Of a DNA stretch of 64,000 nucleotides, positions 30,777 through 39,984 are shown piece after piece. Where the stretch lies: NCBI GenBank assembly GCA_029880325.1, contig JAOUOP010000026.1, positions 37,904 to 101,903 of the forward strand. Direction: 5' to 3'. The stretch comes from Myxococcales bacterium. GTDB lineage: Bacteria; Myxococcota_A; Polyangia; Polyangiales; JAFGIB01. The translations under genes and the position numbers were made by a program. The notes beneath the pieces are model-generated. The model made no database searches and had not been told where the DNA came from. It saw only the letters and a list, made by a program, of their open reading frames with translations. Numbering within the stretch: the stretch's first letter is position 1; each line of letters opens with the position of its first letter.

Positions 30777-30893
30777 CGTCTCGGGCGTGAAGTCCAGCTC
30801 GATGTCGAGCGCTTCCTTGACGTAGCGCACGCACTCGCCGGCCAGCTCGACGACCTCCGGCGGCACCTCCTGGGATGCAAAAGACGCTTGCAT
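30276..30893 (-). CDS. Cytoplasmic protein of unknown function, about 205 residues
   Basis: Start 30893 (MQASFASQEVPPEVVELAGE) gives a typical acidic helical protein without signal or membrane segment. It begins VRYVKEALDIELDFTPETLP, and a mid-section AYFGEVIRRGIDGTRWHGG looks like a conserved core. I do not recognise the family with confidence; the layout recalls small conserved proteins of myxobacteria. It points away from the 30959 gene, with 65 bases between their starts. The last 20 codons (QPKEQGDEADDEVVEQ) overlap the membrane ORF on the other strand. Confidence 0.75.
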   Translation of the reverse strand: MQASFASQEVPPEVVELAGECVRYVKEALDIELDFTPETLPILDHYLRERARGAETGVFDLLAPLAGAYFGEVIRRGIDGTRWHGGGAEYADYRIEFEQIFLAFNPMGVALEVLTQADSSGLGAHFQLLDEARAAVESSLDSSAAITAEDYYTLTVRYEVLLQVVGVLVGLESQQPQRRIFGRDVYRAAQPKEQGDEADDEVVEQ

Positions 30894-30958
30894 GGGCCGG
30901 TTGGACCAGGTTTTGCTCTGTGTTTCAATAGCGCCCATCCGAGGCCCGGGGTGCTCAG

Positions 30959-33622
30959 ATGAAACGCCCGCGATCATCGAACGACGCCATCGTCGAATCC
31001 AGCGCCGGCCCCCATTACACAGGGCGTGCCGGGGCCACGCGCAGCGAGCGCGTGCACCTGGTCGAAGGCGATGGCTCGATGCGCTCGGTGGAGGTCTACC
31101 GCGTGGTCAACGTGGTCACCCACCCCGAGCTCAAGGCCCGCGTGCTATCGGGGCAGCTGCACCGCCTCGACGATGGCCGCGAGCTGGCCATCCCCTTCAT
31201 CTACCACGACCCCAGCGAGCGCCGCTTCGCCCTGGTGATCCCGCCGAGCCTGGCGCACCTGGAGATGAAGGAGTGGTCGTCGCTGATGCAGCAGCTGGCC
31301 GACGACACGCGCTCACCGGTGCCTTCCTACGTGCGCGACTGCACCACGGCGCTGGGCCTGGGCGCCCTCGAGATCTTCCTGGAGTCCGTCATCGAACCCG
31401 ACGACGGCGAGCTGCACGAGGTCTCGGTGCCCCCGGAAGCCATCGCCGACAAGGAGCTGCGCGAACGCCAACACCTGCTGGAGGATCGCGAGCGCCTGGT
31501 CGAGGAACGCAGCCGCGAGGCCTCCGAGCAGGAGCAGGCCCTGATGCGCCTGGCCCAGGACCTGACGGCGCGCGAGGCCCGCGTCAAGACGCGCGAGAAC
31601 GAGCTCGAAGAAGAGCGCTCCGAACTCAGCCGGCGCGAGCGCACGCTGTCGGAACGCGTGCGGCGGGCCGAAGACGAGGCCGACGTGGTGCCCGAAGGGG
31701 ACTGGCAGGAGATCAGCGGCGACGCGACCGCCAATACCAGCCCCAATGACGAGGCCACGGTGATCGCCCAGCTTCAACCCACCGCCGACGGCGGGCACAC
31801 CCTCAGCCCCCGCAAGACGCCCCCGCCCCTGCACCGTGCCAGCTCGGCCCCCGGGCGCGAGCCGCCGCCCCTGCGCCCCCGGGGCGGCGGGCCGCCACCG
31901 CTCAATCCCGAGTCGCGCCGCGCCGCAGCCGCCGACCCCCATTCCCCCGTCTCGGCGCAGCCGCCGCCCCTGCGCCGCGATCGCAGCCGCGACTCCACAA
32001 ACTCGAGCGCGCCCACCCGCAACGCCGCCACCCCGACCCGTCCTCCCCCGCCGCCGCCGAGCCAGGCCCCCGAGCCTGCGCTCGACCTCGGCACCATCCC
32101 GCGCGGCCGCTTCGCCGTGGAGACCGGTGGCGACGAGCTGATCTTTCACTTGCCCCTGGTGGACGAAAGCGAGCGCAAGAGCTTCGGCCGCGGTACCGAC
32201 CTTCTGGTGCAGCTGGCCGACGGCGCCGGCCATCCGGTGCTGCTTTTGACCCTGGTCGACCCGCGTGGCCCGGCTGCCCGCGCCCCCTTCGACGCCGCCG
32301 ACGACGGCTGCCGCGCTCTTCTGGGACGCCTCGAGCGCAACTTCCGGGCACGCCTCATCTGCTATGACGGGGGCCAGCCGCGCGAGCCGGTGGAGCTTTC
32401 GGCCTCGCGCGAGTCGGTCGCGCGCGCCGTGCGCGTGCGCATCGAGGCCATCGGCGCGCCCTCCGGTGGGCAGCTGGCCCTGGAGACCGTGATGGCGGCA
32501 CCGCCGCCGGTCCGCAACAAGGCCATGCCCTTCGTGCCCAGCGCCCCGCCGCCCGAAAGCCCGGCCGCTGCGGCCCGCCAGGTGCGCGAGCTGGAGGCCT
32601 GGACGGCCCCCGACCGCCTCGATCAAGCCGTGCTGATCTACAGCGTCCCGCGCCACGTCATCGAGGCCTCCAGCCGGCGCATCCTGCGCGGCGCCATGGC
32701 CCACGGCATCGCCCTGCCCGAGCGCCTGATCGCCATGACCATCCAGCACGGCATCGCCGCCGAGCGCCGCCATCTGGTCAGCGAACAGCTGCGGGCCTTC
32801 GCCAAGCGCGTCGAGGCCGGCGACAACGACCTGGACGCCGCCGCCACCCTGCGCAACTGGGAGCGGCTCTTCGTGCTGGCCGGCGAGGTCGACGTGGAGG
32901 TGGGCGGGGCGCTCATCGAGCTGGCCGAGCGCGCCGCGCGCGAAGGCGGCATGCGACTGACGGTGAGCCTGCCGGCGGCGACCACGGCCCTGGGTGCGGC
33001 CCTGGGCGATCCGGCCCGGCGCATGGCCGCCATCGAAGAGCTCTGCCAGCGGCGCCATCCCTCGGCCCTGGCGCCGATCTTCGAAGTGCTCGACGCGCTA
33101 TCGCCGGACGAAGTCGCCAGCGCCACCGCAGCCCTGCTGGTCTTCGGCGACCGCGCCGGCGACGGCCTGATCACGGGGCTGGCCTCGCCCAGCCAATTCG
33201 TGCGCCACGCCTGCGCCCTTTGCCTGGGCCAGCTGGCCATCGCGCGCGGGCTGCCGGCGCTGATCGGCCAGCTGCAGGCCGAATCCACCGACTCCTGGGG
33301 CGAAATGGCCCGCGCCATCGGCGGCTACGGGGGCGCCGGCGTCGCCGCGGTGGCCGGCGCCGTGCCGGGCGCCGCCCGACCCGAACGCCTGATGGTGGCC
33401 CTGGCCCACCTGGCAGCCCGTGGCCAGGCCGTCGAGATCGAGGCCCTGACCCACTCGCCGCTGCACGAAATGGCCGCCGCCGCCCGCCAGGCCCTGACCC
33501 GACGCGACCGCGTCGAAGCCGAAGACCGCAGCGTGCGCGAAAATCGGGCCCTGCGCGACAACAGTCCCGAGGCTCGCTTCTCCCAGAATTTCTTCGCCGC
33601 CATCGCCCGCCACGCGGCCTAA
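30959..33622 (+). CDS. Large protein with CpXC-like N-terminus, coiled coil and HEAT-like repeats
   Basis: Residues about 35-135 (HPELKARVLSGQLHRLDDGR, then IPFIYHDPSERRFALVIPP) resemble the CpXC domain, but its cysteines are absent. Residues 165-245 are a charged coiled coil (LRERQHLLEDRERLVEERSR). A Pro-rich disordered linker follows (about 265-375), then a globular region of about 150 residues and a C-terminal set of Ala/Leu helical repeats (HEAT-like). No signal peptide or membrane segment is visible, so it should be cytoplasmic. It may be a scaffold. It starts 65 bases from the divergent gene and ends about 110 bases before the phosphoesterase gene. Confidence 0.75.
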   Translation: MKRPRSSNDAIVESSAGPHYTGRAGATRSERVHLVEGDGSMRSVEVYRVVNVVTHPELKARVLSGQLHRLDDGRELAIPFIYHDPSERRFALVIPPSLAHLEMKEWSSLMQQLADDTRSPVPSYVRDCTTALGLGALEIFLESVIEPDDGELHEVSVPPEAIADKELRERQHLLEDRERLVEERSREASEQEQALMRLAQDLTAREARVKTRENELEEERSELSRRERTLSERVRRAEDEADVVPEGDWQEISGDATANTSPNDEATVIAQLQPTADGGHTLSPRKTPPPLHRASSAPGREPPPLRPRGGGPPPLNPESRRAAAADPHSPVSAQPPPLRRDRSRDSTNSSAPTRNAATPTRPPPPPPSQAPEPALDLGTIPRGRFAVETGGDELIFHLPLVDESERKSFGRGTDLLVQLADGAGHPVLLLTLVDPRGPAARAPFDAADDGCRALLGRLERNFRARLICYDGGQPREPVELSASRESVARAVRVRIEAIGAPSGGQLALETVMAAPPPVRNKAMPFVPSAPPPESPAAAARQVRELEAWTAPDRLDQAVLIYSVPRHVIEASSRRILRGAMAHGIALPERLIAMTIQHGIAAERRHLVSEQLRAFAKRVEAGDNDLDAAATLRNWERLFVLAGEVDVEVGGALIELAERAAREGGMRLTVSLPAATTALGAALGDPARRMAAIEELCQRRHPSALAPIFEVLDALSPDEVASATAALLVFGDRAGDGLITGLASPSQFVRHACALCLGQLAIARGLPALIGQLQAESTDSWGEMARAIGGYGGAGVAAVAGAVPGAARPERLMVALAHLAARGQAVEIEALTHSPLHEMAAAARQALTRRDRVEAEDRSVRENRALRDNSPEARFSQNFFAAIARHAA

Positions 33623-33735
33623 ATTCCGCCGTCTGGCGGCCCGCCGGGCGCGTTTGTCGAAAATTCCACCCCCACCCGAAGGGCGATCCCATTTACACTG
33701 GGAGTGCTCGGCCCTAATACTACCCAGCCCTCTCC

Positions 33736-34473
33736 ATGCGTCTGGCCATCTTCAGCGACGTGCACGCGAACCTCGAGGCGCTCGGCGCGGTCGTCGAGAG
33801 CTACCGCCACGAGCACATCGACCGCCATTACTGTTTGGGGGATGTGGTGGGCTACGGCGCCAATCCCAACGAGTGCGCCGACATCGTGCGCGAGCTGGCC
33901 GACGTCACCATCCTGGGTAACCACGACGCGGCTGTCGCCGGGCGCATGGACTACAGCTACTACTACGAGGCCGCCCGCCAGGCCCTCGACGCCCACGCCA
34001 ACACGCTGACCCAGGAAAACCTCAACTGGCTCAAAGGCCTGCCCTACAAGAAGATGATCGAAGACGCCGATCTGCTTCTATGCCACGGCTCGCCGGTGCG
34101 CATCGAAGAGTTCGAGTACATCTTCGCCCCCGAGCAGGCCCGCGAGTGCCTGCCGATTTTCGAGCAGCTGGGCAAGCTCACGGTCATCGGCCACTCCCAC
34201 CTGTGCAAGGTCTTCGCCCTGCGCCCAGGTTTCGTCGAAGAGCTTCCGCCCGAAGACTTCACCTTTGACGACAACTACAAATACATCGTCAGTGTGGGTT
34301 CGGTGGGCCAGCCCCGCGACTACGACAACCGCGCCAGCTACACCGTCTTCGACACCGACGCCCAGCGCTTCGAGTTCAAGCGCGTCGAATACAACATCGA
34401 CCTGGCGGCGATGAAGATCTTCGACAGTAACCTCGAGCGCAACTTCGGCCACCGGCTCTTCATCGGGGTCTAA
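33736..34473 (+). CDS. Metallophosphoesterase (YfcE/MJ0936-like)
   Basis: All motifs of a calcineurin-like phosphoesterase are present in 245 residues: IFSDVHANLEAL (D-x-H), LGDVVGYG, ILGNHDAAV (GNHD), LLLCHGSP and VIGHSHL (GHxH). Two metals bound by these residues hydrolyse phosphodiesters or phosphomonoesters. The substrate could be a cyclic nucleotide or a small phosphate ester and cannot be told from sequence. The protein is cytoplasmic. It ends at a perfect bidirectional terminator shared with the convergent acyl-CoA reductase gene. Confidence 0.9.
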   Translation: MRLAIFSDVHANLEALGAVVESYRHEHIDRHYCLGDVVGYGANPNECADIVRELADVTILGNHDAAVAGRMDYSYYYEAARQALDAHANTLTQENLNWLKGLPYKKMIEDADLLLCHGSPVRIEEFEYIFAPEQARECLPIFEQLGKLTVIGHSHLCKVFALRPGFVEELPPEDFTFDDNYKYIVSVGSVGQPRDYDNRASYTVFDTDAQRFEFKRVEYNIDLAAMKIFDSNLERNFGHRLFIGV

Positions 34474-34477
34474 GGTG

Positions 34478-34506
34478 CTTGGCCGGCGCTTCAAAAGCCG
34501 GCCAAG
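34478..34506. terminator. Bidirectional hairpin terminator
   Basis: CTTGGCCGGC at 34478-34487 and its exact reverse complement at 34497-34506 form a 10-bp stem around a 9-base loop. It lies between two converging genes, and the stop codon of the reductase gene is in the loop. Confidence 0.75.
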
Positions 34507-35672
34507 GGGTGCAGACCATCGAGCGGCGCCGCGAGCGGTGGGCGCTGCATGAAGCCCGGGGCGCAGTGGTAGGGCGCCGCGGGCAGGCCCTCCGGATCCA
34601 GCCCGACGCTCGCCAGCGCCTTGAGCCGCCCCTCGAGCTGCCGCAGACGCCCCTCGGGCTGCGCGAGGTCGAAGACCGGCAGATGACGGTAGCCGGGACT
34701 GCCGCGCAGGCTCTGCCGCCCCTCATAACTGACAGCGTAGCCGGCGCCACGCCACAGCCGACCGCGGGCGGCGGCCACCCCGCAGAACTGCACGGACTGG
34801 GCCGCAAGCTGCGGCGGCAGGGCCCCCCGCGGCATCGTCGCATCAAGCTCGGCCAGCGCCTCGGCCAGCAGCTGCGCAAAGCGCTCGGGGCTGACCGCAG
34901 CGCCGGGCTCGACCAGCACGAGCTGGGGCGAGAGGCAGCCGCGCTGATCGTAGGCCGCGGCGTCCAGGGCCAGCGCGGCAGCCTGGTCGCGCGCGGCCGT
35001 GGGTGAAGCGAGGACTTCGCCACCGACGGCGGCCACGCCGAAACCGTGGCCGTGGGCGCGCAGGGCGAGGTCCGCGGGGCAGCTCGCCTCGAGCGCCTCC
35101 ACCGTGGCGTCACTGCCGTAGACCGCCAGCAGCCGCGCCCCGCGCCATAGGAGCGGCAGCGCCTGGGCATCGTCGCGACCGAAGTGCATCAAACCGACGG
35201 CCGCGCCCACGGCCGGTTCCTGCTCGCCCAGGGCCTGCGCGAGCGCGCGCGGCAGGGCGTCGTCACGGCTGGAGACCTTGGCCAGCACCGCGCGGCCAGC
35301 CAGCAGCGCAAGGAGCATCGGCCGCGCCGCGGCGCTGAAGACATTGCCGGCCAGCACCAGCGCCACATGCCCATCGCCTCGCGCCACATCCGCAGTCCGC
35401 GATGCGGCCAAGGAAAGCAGACCCTGCTCCTCGAAAATCGTCAGCGTGCTACCCAAACACCACTCGATGTTTTCGGCGCCGAGACCACTGCTCTGCAGAA
35501 GCGCTGCCCTCAGCGCGCTGCCAGCGGCGCTGCCGCTGTCGGCAAGCTGGGCGCAGGCGCCCGCGATGGCCCGGGCGCGGCGTGGCAAGGAACAGGCCGC
35601 AAGCTGCGTCGCGGCCGCGAGCACCGCCTCGCGGGTCGCCTGAAGCTGCGGGCGCCGGGCGTCGGAAGACAC
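34491..35672 (-). CDS. LuxC-like acyl-CoA reductase
   Basis: GTG at 35672 has CAGGAG 9 bases before it, and it begins 5 bases after the stop of the LuxE-like gene. The 393-residue protein matches the LuxC/acyl-CoA reductase layout: a Rossmann-like block LVLAGNVFSAAARPMLLALL, then LLAVYGSDATVEALE, and the catalytic cysteine region AAYDQRGCLSPQLVLVEPG. LuxC-type enzymes reduce an acyl chain, received from an acyl-protein synthetase, to an aldehyde with NADPH. The family is best known from the lux operon, but no luciferase genes are here. It is third in the operon aminotransferase, LuxE-like, LuxC-like, so the aldehyde may be meant for amination rather than light. Confidence 0.85.
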   Translation of the reverse strand: MSSDARRPQLQATREAVLAAATQLAACSLPRRARAIAGACAQLADSGSAAGSALRAALLQSSGLGAENIEWCLGSTLTIFEEQGLLSLAASRTADVARGDGHVALVLAGNVFSAAARPMLLALLAGRAVLAKVSSRDDALPRALAQALGEQEPAVGAAVGLMHFGRDDAQALPLLWRGARLLAVYGSDATVEALEASCPADLALRAHGHGFGVAAVGGEVLASPTAARDQAAALALDAAAYDQRGCLSPQLVLVEPGAAVSPERFAQLLAEALAELDATMPRGALPPQLAAQSVQFCGVAAARGRLWRGAGYAVSYEGRQSLRGSPGYRHLPVFDLAQPEGRLRQLEGRLKALASVGLDPEGLPAAPYHCAPGFMQRPPLAAPLDGLHPLAGF

Positions 35673-35677
35673 GAAAA

Positions 35678-36760
35678 TCAACTCCTGGATAATGCCGCAT
35701 CGATCGCCAGCGAACAGCCGCGCGGCGTCGCCCCCTCGGCGCGCCCCAAGAGCTGCACACCATCGTCCAGGCGGCGGGCGCGATCGGAGGTCTGGATGGC
35801 GCAGGGCGTATCGAGATTGGCGGCGTCGTCGATGCGCAAAATGCCCTCGGCATCTGAATCCAGGGGCTCCAGCGTGTGTGGATCGACCGGCGTGGCACGC
35901 ACCCAGGGCGGCACCCACAGCCGCCGCGGCCCCTCGGCCTCGAGCCCCAGGGCCGCGCGCAGGGGCGTCTCGTAGAGCTGCGAACTCATCTCGGTCATCC
36001 CGTACTCGGCGATGATGAAGGACTCGCCGATGCCGTAGCGTTGCGACAGCATCTGCAGCATCTGCGACGGCGAAAGCTCCCGCGAGCGCCCCTTGAAGCC
36101 CCCCGTCTGCATGATGCGGCTACCACTGGGCAGCGAAAAGCGGCGATGGGCGAGCAGCTCGTCGGCGTGCACGAACGCAAACGAAGTGCCCAAGAGGGCC
36201 AGCGGCTCGCCGCTCTGCTGCGACCGCGCCAGCGCCGTGCACAGCGCCTCGCCGTCGAGCTGACCATTGCGGAGGGCATAGACCGCCATCGAGTCGCCAA
36301 ACCACTGGTCAAAGCGCGACAACATATAACTCAGAGATGAATCTGGTAGCTCTTCGGCGCGCGGCGCCAGAATCAGCAGCGGCATCGACTCGCGGTCGGG
36401 GAAAAGCATGTGGCGGGCGGCAGTGCGAGCGGCGCGGTCGTAGAGCGAGAGATCGCGCAGATGATGGGCACCGCGGGCCGCGGCGGTCGTGCCCGAAGTG
36501 CGAAACACGCGCACGTCTTGCTCGGACGGATGCATGGCGGCACGCGCGAAACGAAAGACGTCAGTGGGCAGCGCCGGTGACGACAGGAATGGGCGCGCAG
36601 CGGCGGGCGCGGGGCTCCCCTGCTCCAACAGGCGGCGGTAGACCTCGATGTGACGGGCCTGCAACTGCAGCAAGTCCTCGAGCAACCCATCGCGGGCGTC
36701 CGCCTCGGGGCGGCCGTCGATCAGCGCCTCAATGCGCCCCTTGAGCACCTCGCGAGTCAC
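35678..36760 (-). CDS. LuxE-like acyl-protein synthetase
   Basis: GTG at 36760 overlaps the aminotransferase stop (GTGA) and follows GGGAG. The protein of 360 residues carries the adenylation P-loop as VFRTSGTTAAARG and the AEYGMTEMSSQLYE block of LuxE and coenzyme-F390-like synthetases. LuxE activates a fatty acid as acyl-AMP and passes it to a protein thiol for reduction by LuxC. SLSYMLSRFDQWFGD and LLGTSFAFVHADELL also fit this family. The length agrees with known LuxE proteins (about 370). Tight coupling on both sides argues that the three gene products act together. Confidence 0.85.
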   Translation of the reverse strand: MTREVLKGRIEALIDGRPEADARDGLLEDLLQLQARHIEVYRRLLEQGSPAPAAARPFLSSPALPTDVFRFARAAMHPSEQDVRVFRTSGTTAAARGAHHLRDLSLYDRAARTAARHMLFPDRESMPLLILAPRAEELPDSSLSYMLSRFDQWFGDSMAVYALRNGQLDGEALCTALARSQQSGEPLALLGTSFAFVHADELLAHRRFSLPSGSRIMQTGGFKGRSRELSPSQMLQMLSQRYGIGESFIIAEYGMTEMSSQLYETPLRAALGLEAEGPRRLWVPPWVRATPVDPHTLEPLDSDAEGILRIDDAANLDTPCAIQTSDRARRLDDGVQLLGRAEGATPRGCSLAIDAALSRS

Positions 36761-38121
36761 GGGCTGGCTCCCTGGCGCGCCGCGAGCTCGCCGAGCGCCT
36801 CTCGCGTGGCCTCGACAAAAGCCTCGAGCAAGGCCCCATCGATGGTCAGCGCCGGCGTCAGCGACACCACACGGGCGTCGGAGCCGGCCGGCACCGTGAT
36901 GTAGCCCCGCTGCAAAAGCGCCCTCCCCAGCTGCAGCGCCCGCGCCGTGCTGTCGCAGACGATGCCCACCAAAAGCCCGCGACCGCGCACCTCGCGCACG
37001 CCCAGCTCCGGCGCGCCCAGCAGCGCCTCCGAAAGCCGCGCCATCAAGTGCTGCCCCAGCTGCGCCGAGCGCTCGGAAAGCCGCTGCTGCTCCAGAACCT
37101 GCAGCGTGGCCAGGGCCGTGGCGGCGCCCAGGGGATTGCCGGCGAAGGTGCTGGTATGCAGCGCCTCGCCGCCGGGCTCGCCCCAGGCCCGCATCAACTG
37201 CGCCGAACCCAGGGTGGCGCTCACCGGCAGCCCGCCGCCCAAGGCCTTGCCCAGGCAGACCAGATCGGGCCGTGCACCCTGCTCCACACTGCAAAGCCAG
37301 GCCCCGCTGCGCCCCAGGCCCGTCATCACCTCATCGACGATGAGCAGCGCCCCGCGCTTGCGGCAGAGCTCGCCCAACCCTTGCAAGAAGCCCGGTGGCG
37401 GCACCACCACGCCACCGCGTCCGAGCATGGGCTCGATCAGCACCGCCCCCGGCGGCGAACTCGAGGGCCAACTTGCCGCAATCTGAGACAGCGCCTCGGC
37501 CGCATCATCGCCGGGCCCGGGAAAGGCAGCGAAACTCACATGGGGATTGCACTGCTCGGCGAAGGGGCGTCGAAACCCCGGGTTATAGCCACAGACCGCC
37601 AGCGAGCCGTAGGCCAAACCGTGATAGCCGCCTTCAAAGGCCAGCACGCCCGGACGACCGGTGGCCAGCGCAGCTGTCTTCAGCGCCGCGCCCACGGCAT
37701 CGGAACCGCTCAAGCCCAAAATCGCGCGCGCATCCTCGAACGGCGACAGCGCGCACAGCCGCTCCAAAAGCTCCACCTTCACATCGGAAGGCTGCAGATC
37801 GCCCAGGGCGTGAAGCCCGCGGGCAGCCTGCTGCGACAGGGCCTCCAGCACCGCCGGATGGCGATGGCCCAGGGCGGCGGCACCGAAACCCGCGCTCAGG
37901 TCCACGTAGCGATTGCCATCCATATCCCAGACATTGCTGCCCAGACTGTGGCTCCACAGAATCGGATCATGATCGGCCCCACTCTGCTCGGCCCGCCGCG
38001 CGCGCCGCGCCGTCAGTGCCGGACACTCGGTGGCCGCCAGACGCTCCACCCAGCGCTGGCCCTCGGCCGCGGGCAGCGCACGAACCATCTGCGGCAGCGA
38101 TCGACCTTCCTGCGCTTGCAT
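36757..38121 (-). CDS. Class III PLP-dependent aminotransferase
   Basis: This is a fold-type I enzyme. The PLP lysine is in VCLGKALGGGLPVS; the cofactor aspartate is in LLIVDEVMTGLGRSG; other signatures are WDMDGNRYVDLSAGFGAAAL, SGSDAVGAALKTA and FEGGYHGL. The family includes omega-transaminases, acetylornithine aminotransferase and glutamate-1-semialdehyde aminomutase; here the fused-looking operon suggests amination of an aldehyde made by the LuxC-like partner. ATG at 38121 is used; GTG at 38142 would add seven residues. It is first of three genes and 85 bases after the SseB-domain gene on the same strand. Confidence 0.88.
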   Translation of the reverse strand: MQAQEGRSLPQMVRALPAAEGQRWVERLAATECPALTARRARRAEQSGADHDPILWSHSLGSNVWDMDGNRYVDLSAGFGAAALGHRHPAVLEALSQQAARGLHALGDLQPSDVKVELLERLCALSPFEDARAILGLSGSDAVGAALKTAALATGRPGVLAFEGGYHGLAYGSLAVCGYNPGFRRPFAEQCNPHVSFAAFPGPGDDAAEALSQIAASWPSSSPPGAVLIEPMLGRGGVVVPPPGFLQGLGELCRKRGALLIVDEVMTGLGRSGAWLCSVEQGARPDLVCLGKALGGGLPVSATLGSAQLMRAWGEPGGEALHTSTFAGNPLGAATALATLQVLEQQRLSERSAQLGQHLMARLSEALLGAPELGVREVRGRGLLVGIVCDSTARALQLGRALLQRGYITVPAGSDARVVSLTPALTIDGALLEAFVEATREALGELAARQGASP

Positions 38122-38205
38122 CGAACTGGCGGTCTTTAGCACACCGGGGCCGGGAGCAACGTGTGCCGGGATAGAATCCTTGCTATCAGACGTATTCCAG
38201 TGAGC

Positions 38206-39771
38206 CTACGTCTTCTTGCGCCAGGGGAAAAAGATCTCCCCCTGGGCGCGTGCTTCGCGCATCGAAGCGGCATCGCCGAGCATCATCACGCTCACCTCGG
38301 TGGCGCGGGCGGCGGCGATCTTGCGGAGCTCGGCGCGGATATCGTCCTGACGCTGGGTGAACGAAGGATCGACGCGGACGGCGACCACCGGCGTGGGCGT
38401 ACCGTCGGAGACCTGGCAGGCCCACTCCACCTCGGGAAAACCGCGCAGCATCGCCACCATCTTGTCGAGCAGGGAATCGCTGAGAGGCACCTCCAGGGGC
38501 CGCAGCGCACCCTCTGGGAGCTGCTCCTCGTCCTCATCGTCCTCGTCTTCGTACTCGTCGTCGTCGTACTCGTCCTCGTCGTACTCGTCGGCTTCGTCGG
38601 GGGCGGCGCTGGGCGTCGACGGTGGCCGGGAATCCGCTTCGGGCTCCGGTTCGGGCTCTGGCTCCGGCATGGCGCCAGCCGGCTCGGCGGCAGCTGGCTC
38701 GGGCATCGGCGGCGGGGCATCATCGATCGAGGGCAGCGGCCGCTGCGAGCCGCCGAGCGGCGCGAAGGCAGCCGCCGGATCGGCGACGGAAGGCAGCGCG
38801 GCGGGCGCCGGCTCGGTCGCCGAGTGCGCAGCGCCGAAGCCGGGGCTCAGCGCATCGAGCGGGGGCAGACTCGCCGGCAGCCCCTCGAGGGGCGGCAAAG
38901 CCTCGGGTAACCCCTGCAGCGGCAGCAACTCCGCGGGCGGCGCATCGACCTGCGGAAACGCCATCGCCGGGTGACTGGCCTGGGGCGGGGCCTGGGACGG
39001 GGACGGGTCAAAACCGGCGGGTGAATCGACCTGTGGAAACGAAGCCGAAGAAGCGGGACTTGGCGCGGGGGCGGCGCTCGGCTGGGACTGACTGGGCGCC
39101 GGCACCGAAGCGAAAGGATCGTCCATCTCCAGCGTCGTCGACGACACCGAAGCGGGCGCGAAGGGATCATCCACCTGGGACAGCGCCGAACTCGACGTGG
39201 GCGCAGCGCGCGGCGGCTGTGGCCCGCGGGACGCCGGTGGACTGACCGCCTCGAAATGACTCACCGAAGGCGGCGGCGGACGGCTCGAGCGCCGCACGGC
39301 CGCCTGAATCCTCGGATTGGAGCGACTGGGCGGCGAATCGGCCAACAGCGACCCCAAAAGCGCCTCGATCTCATCGCGTGAAAACTCGATCGCGTGATCG
39401 AAGCCCACATCGACCACCACGAAATGCACCTGCTCGGTGATGGCATGTCGCAGCGCATCGCGTGCGCTCATCCACTTTCGGGCGAGCCCATCTTCGCCAT
39501 CGAGCCAACCAAAATTCCCGGCCGCCTCGAACAGCACATCCTCGGCTGTGAAAAGCGGCAGTGCCGTCTCCCCCTCAGCATTGGTCAGCGTGCGCACCGC
39601 CTCGGGCGCCTGTGGCCAGGTTGCGACCACCAGCTGCTGGCGGGCCAATGCCATCAGCGCCTGGGCGCGCGACCCATCATCGCCCTCGGCCTGCCCGAGC
39701 AAAAGCCGCAGCGCCAGCGTCGTCCTATCGGGCCTCGCGGCACCATCGGCACCCACTGCCATGGCAGCCAT
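38206..39771 (-). CDS. SseB N-terminal domain protein with long acidic, Pro-rich linker
   Basis: Residues 20-145 match the SseB N-terminal domain: LMALARQQLVVATWP, RTLTNAEGETALPLFTAED, then MSARDALRHAITEQ and VHFVVVDVGFDHAIEFSRDE. About 270 residues of Pro/Ala/Ser and an acidic run (DEADEYDEDEYDDDEYED) follow, then a C-terminal domain of about 110 residues ending ARAQGEIFFPWRKKT. SseB-type domains occur in enhancers of serine-sensitivity and type III secretion proteins; no secretion genes are nearby. It is likely cytosolic. Two in-frame ATGs (39771, 39762) are both possible. Confidence 0.8.
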   Translation of the reverse strand: MAAMAVGADGAARPDRTTLALRLLLGQAEGDDGSRAQALMALARQQLVVATWPQAPEAVRTLTNAEGETALPLFTAEDVLFEAAGNFGWLDGEDGLARKWMSARDALRHAITEQVHFVVVDVGFDHAIEFSRDEIEALLGSLLADSPPSRSNPRIQAAVRRSSRPPPPSVSHFEAVSPPASRGPQPPRAAPTSSSALSQVDDPFAPASVSSTTLEMDDPFASVPAPSQSQPSAAPAPSPASSASFPQVDSPAGFDPSPSQAPPQASHPAMAFPQVDAPPAELLPLQGLPEALPPLEGLPASLPPLDALSPGFGAAHSATEPAPAALPSVADPAAAFAPLGGSQRPLPSIDDAPPPMPEPAAAEPAGAMPEPEPEPEPEADSRPPSTPSAAPDEADEYDEDEYDDDEYEDEDDEDEEQLPEGALRPLEVPLSDSLLDKMVAMLRGFPEVEWACQVSDGTPTPVVAVRVDPSFTQRQDDIRAELRKIAAARATEVSVMMLGDAASMREARAQGEIFFPWRKKT

Positions 39772-39908
39772 TCTATCGCGCCGCGTCCCCCAAGTGCAGC
39801 ATCAGACCCCACAAACGCCCCCACCACGAGCTTGACAGCCACCAAAGCAAAGGTATCTTGCCGCGACCTGGCCCCTGGGAGCCCACAAGCCCCCACCAAG
39901 CCACACCC

Positions 39909-39984
39909 GCCCAGATAGCTCAGTCGGTAGAGCAGGGGATTGAAAATCCCCGTGTCGGCAGTTCGATTCTGTCTCTGGGCACCA
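39909..39984 (+). tRNA. tRNA-Phe (GAA)
   Basis: A 76-nt tRNA with encoded CCA: acceptor GCCCAGA pairs with TCTGGGC, D arm GCTCAGTCGGTAGAGC, anticodon loop TTGAAAA (anticodon GAA) and T arm GTTCGATTC. Its 3' half (39936-39982) is repeated at 49988-50034, and an integrase gene runs into it on the other strand. It is the integration site for the island. Confidence 0.97.

Noticed and set aside
31313..33058. 581-codon minus-strand ORF
   Set aside because: Shadow of the HEAT-like gene; no start signal and His/Gly/Arg-rich composition.
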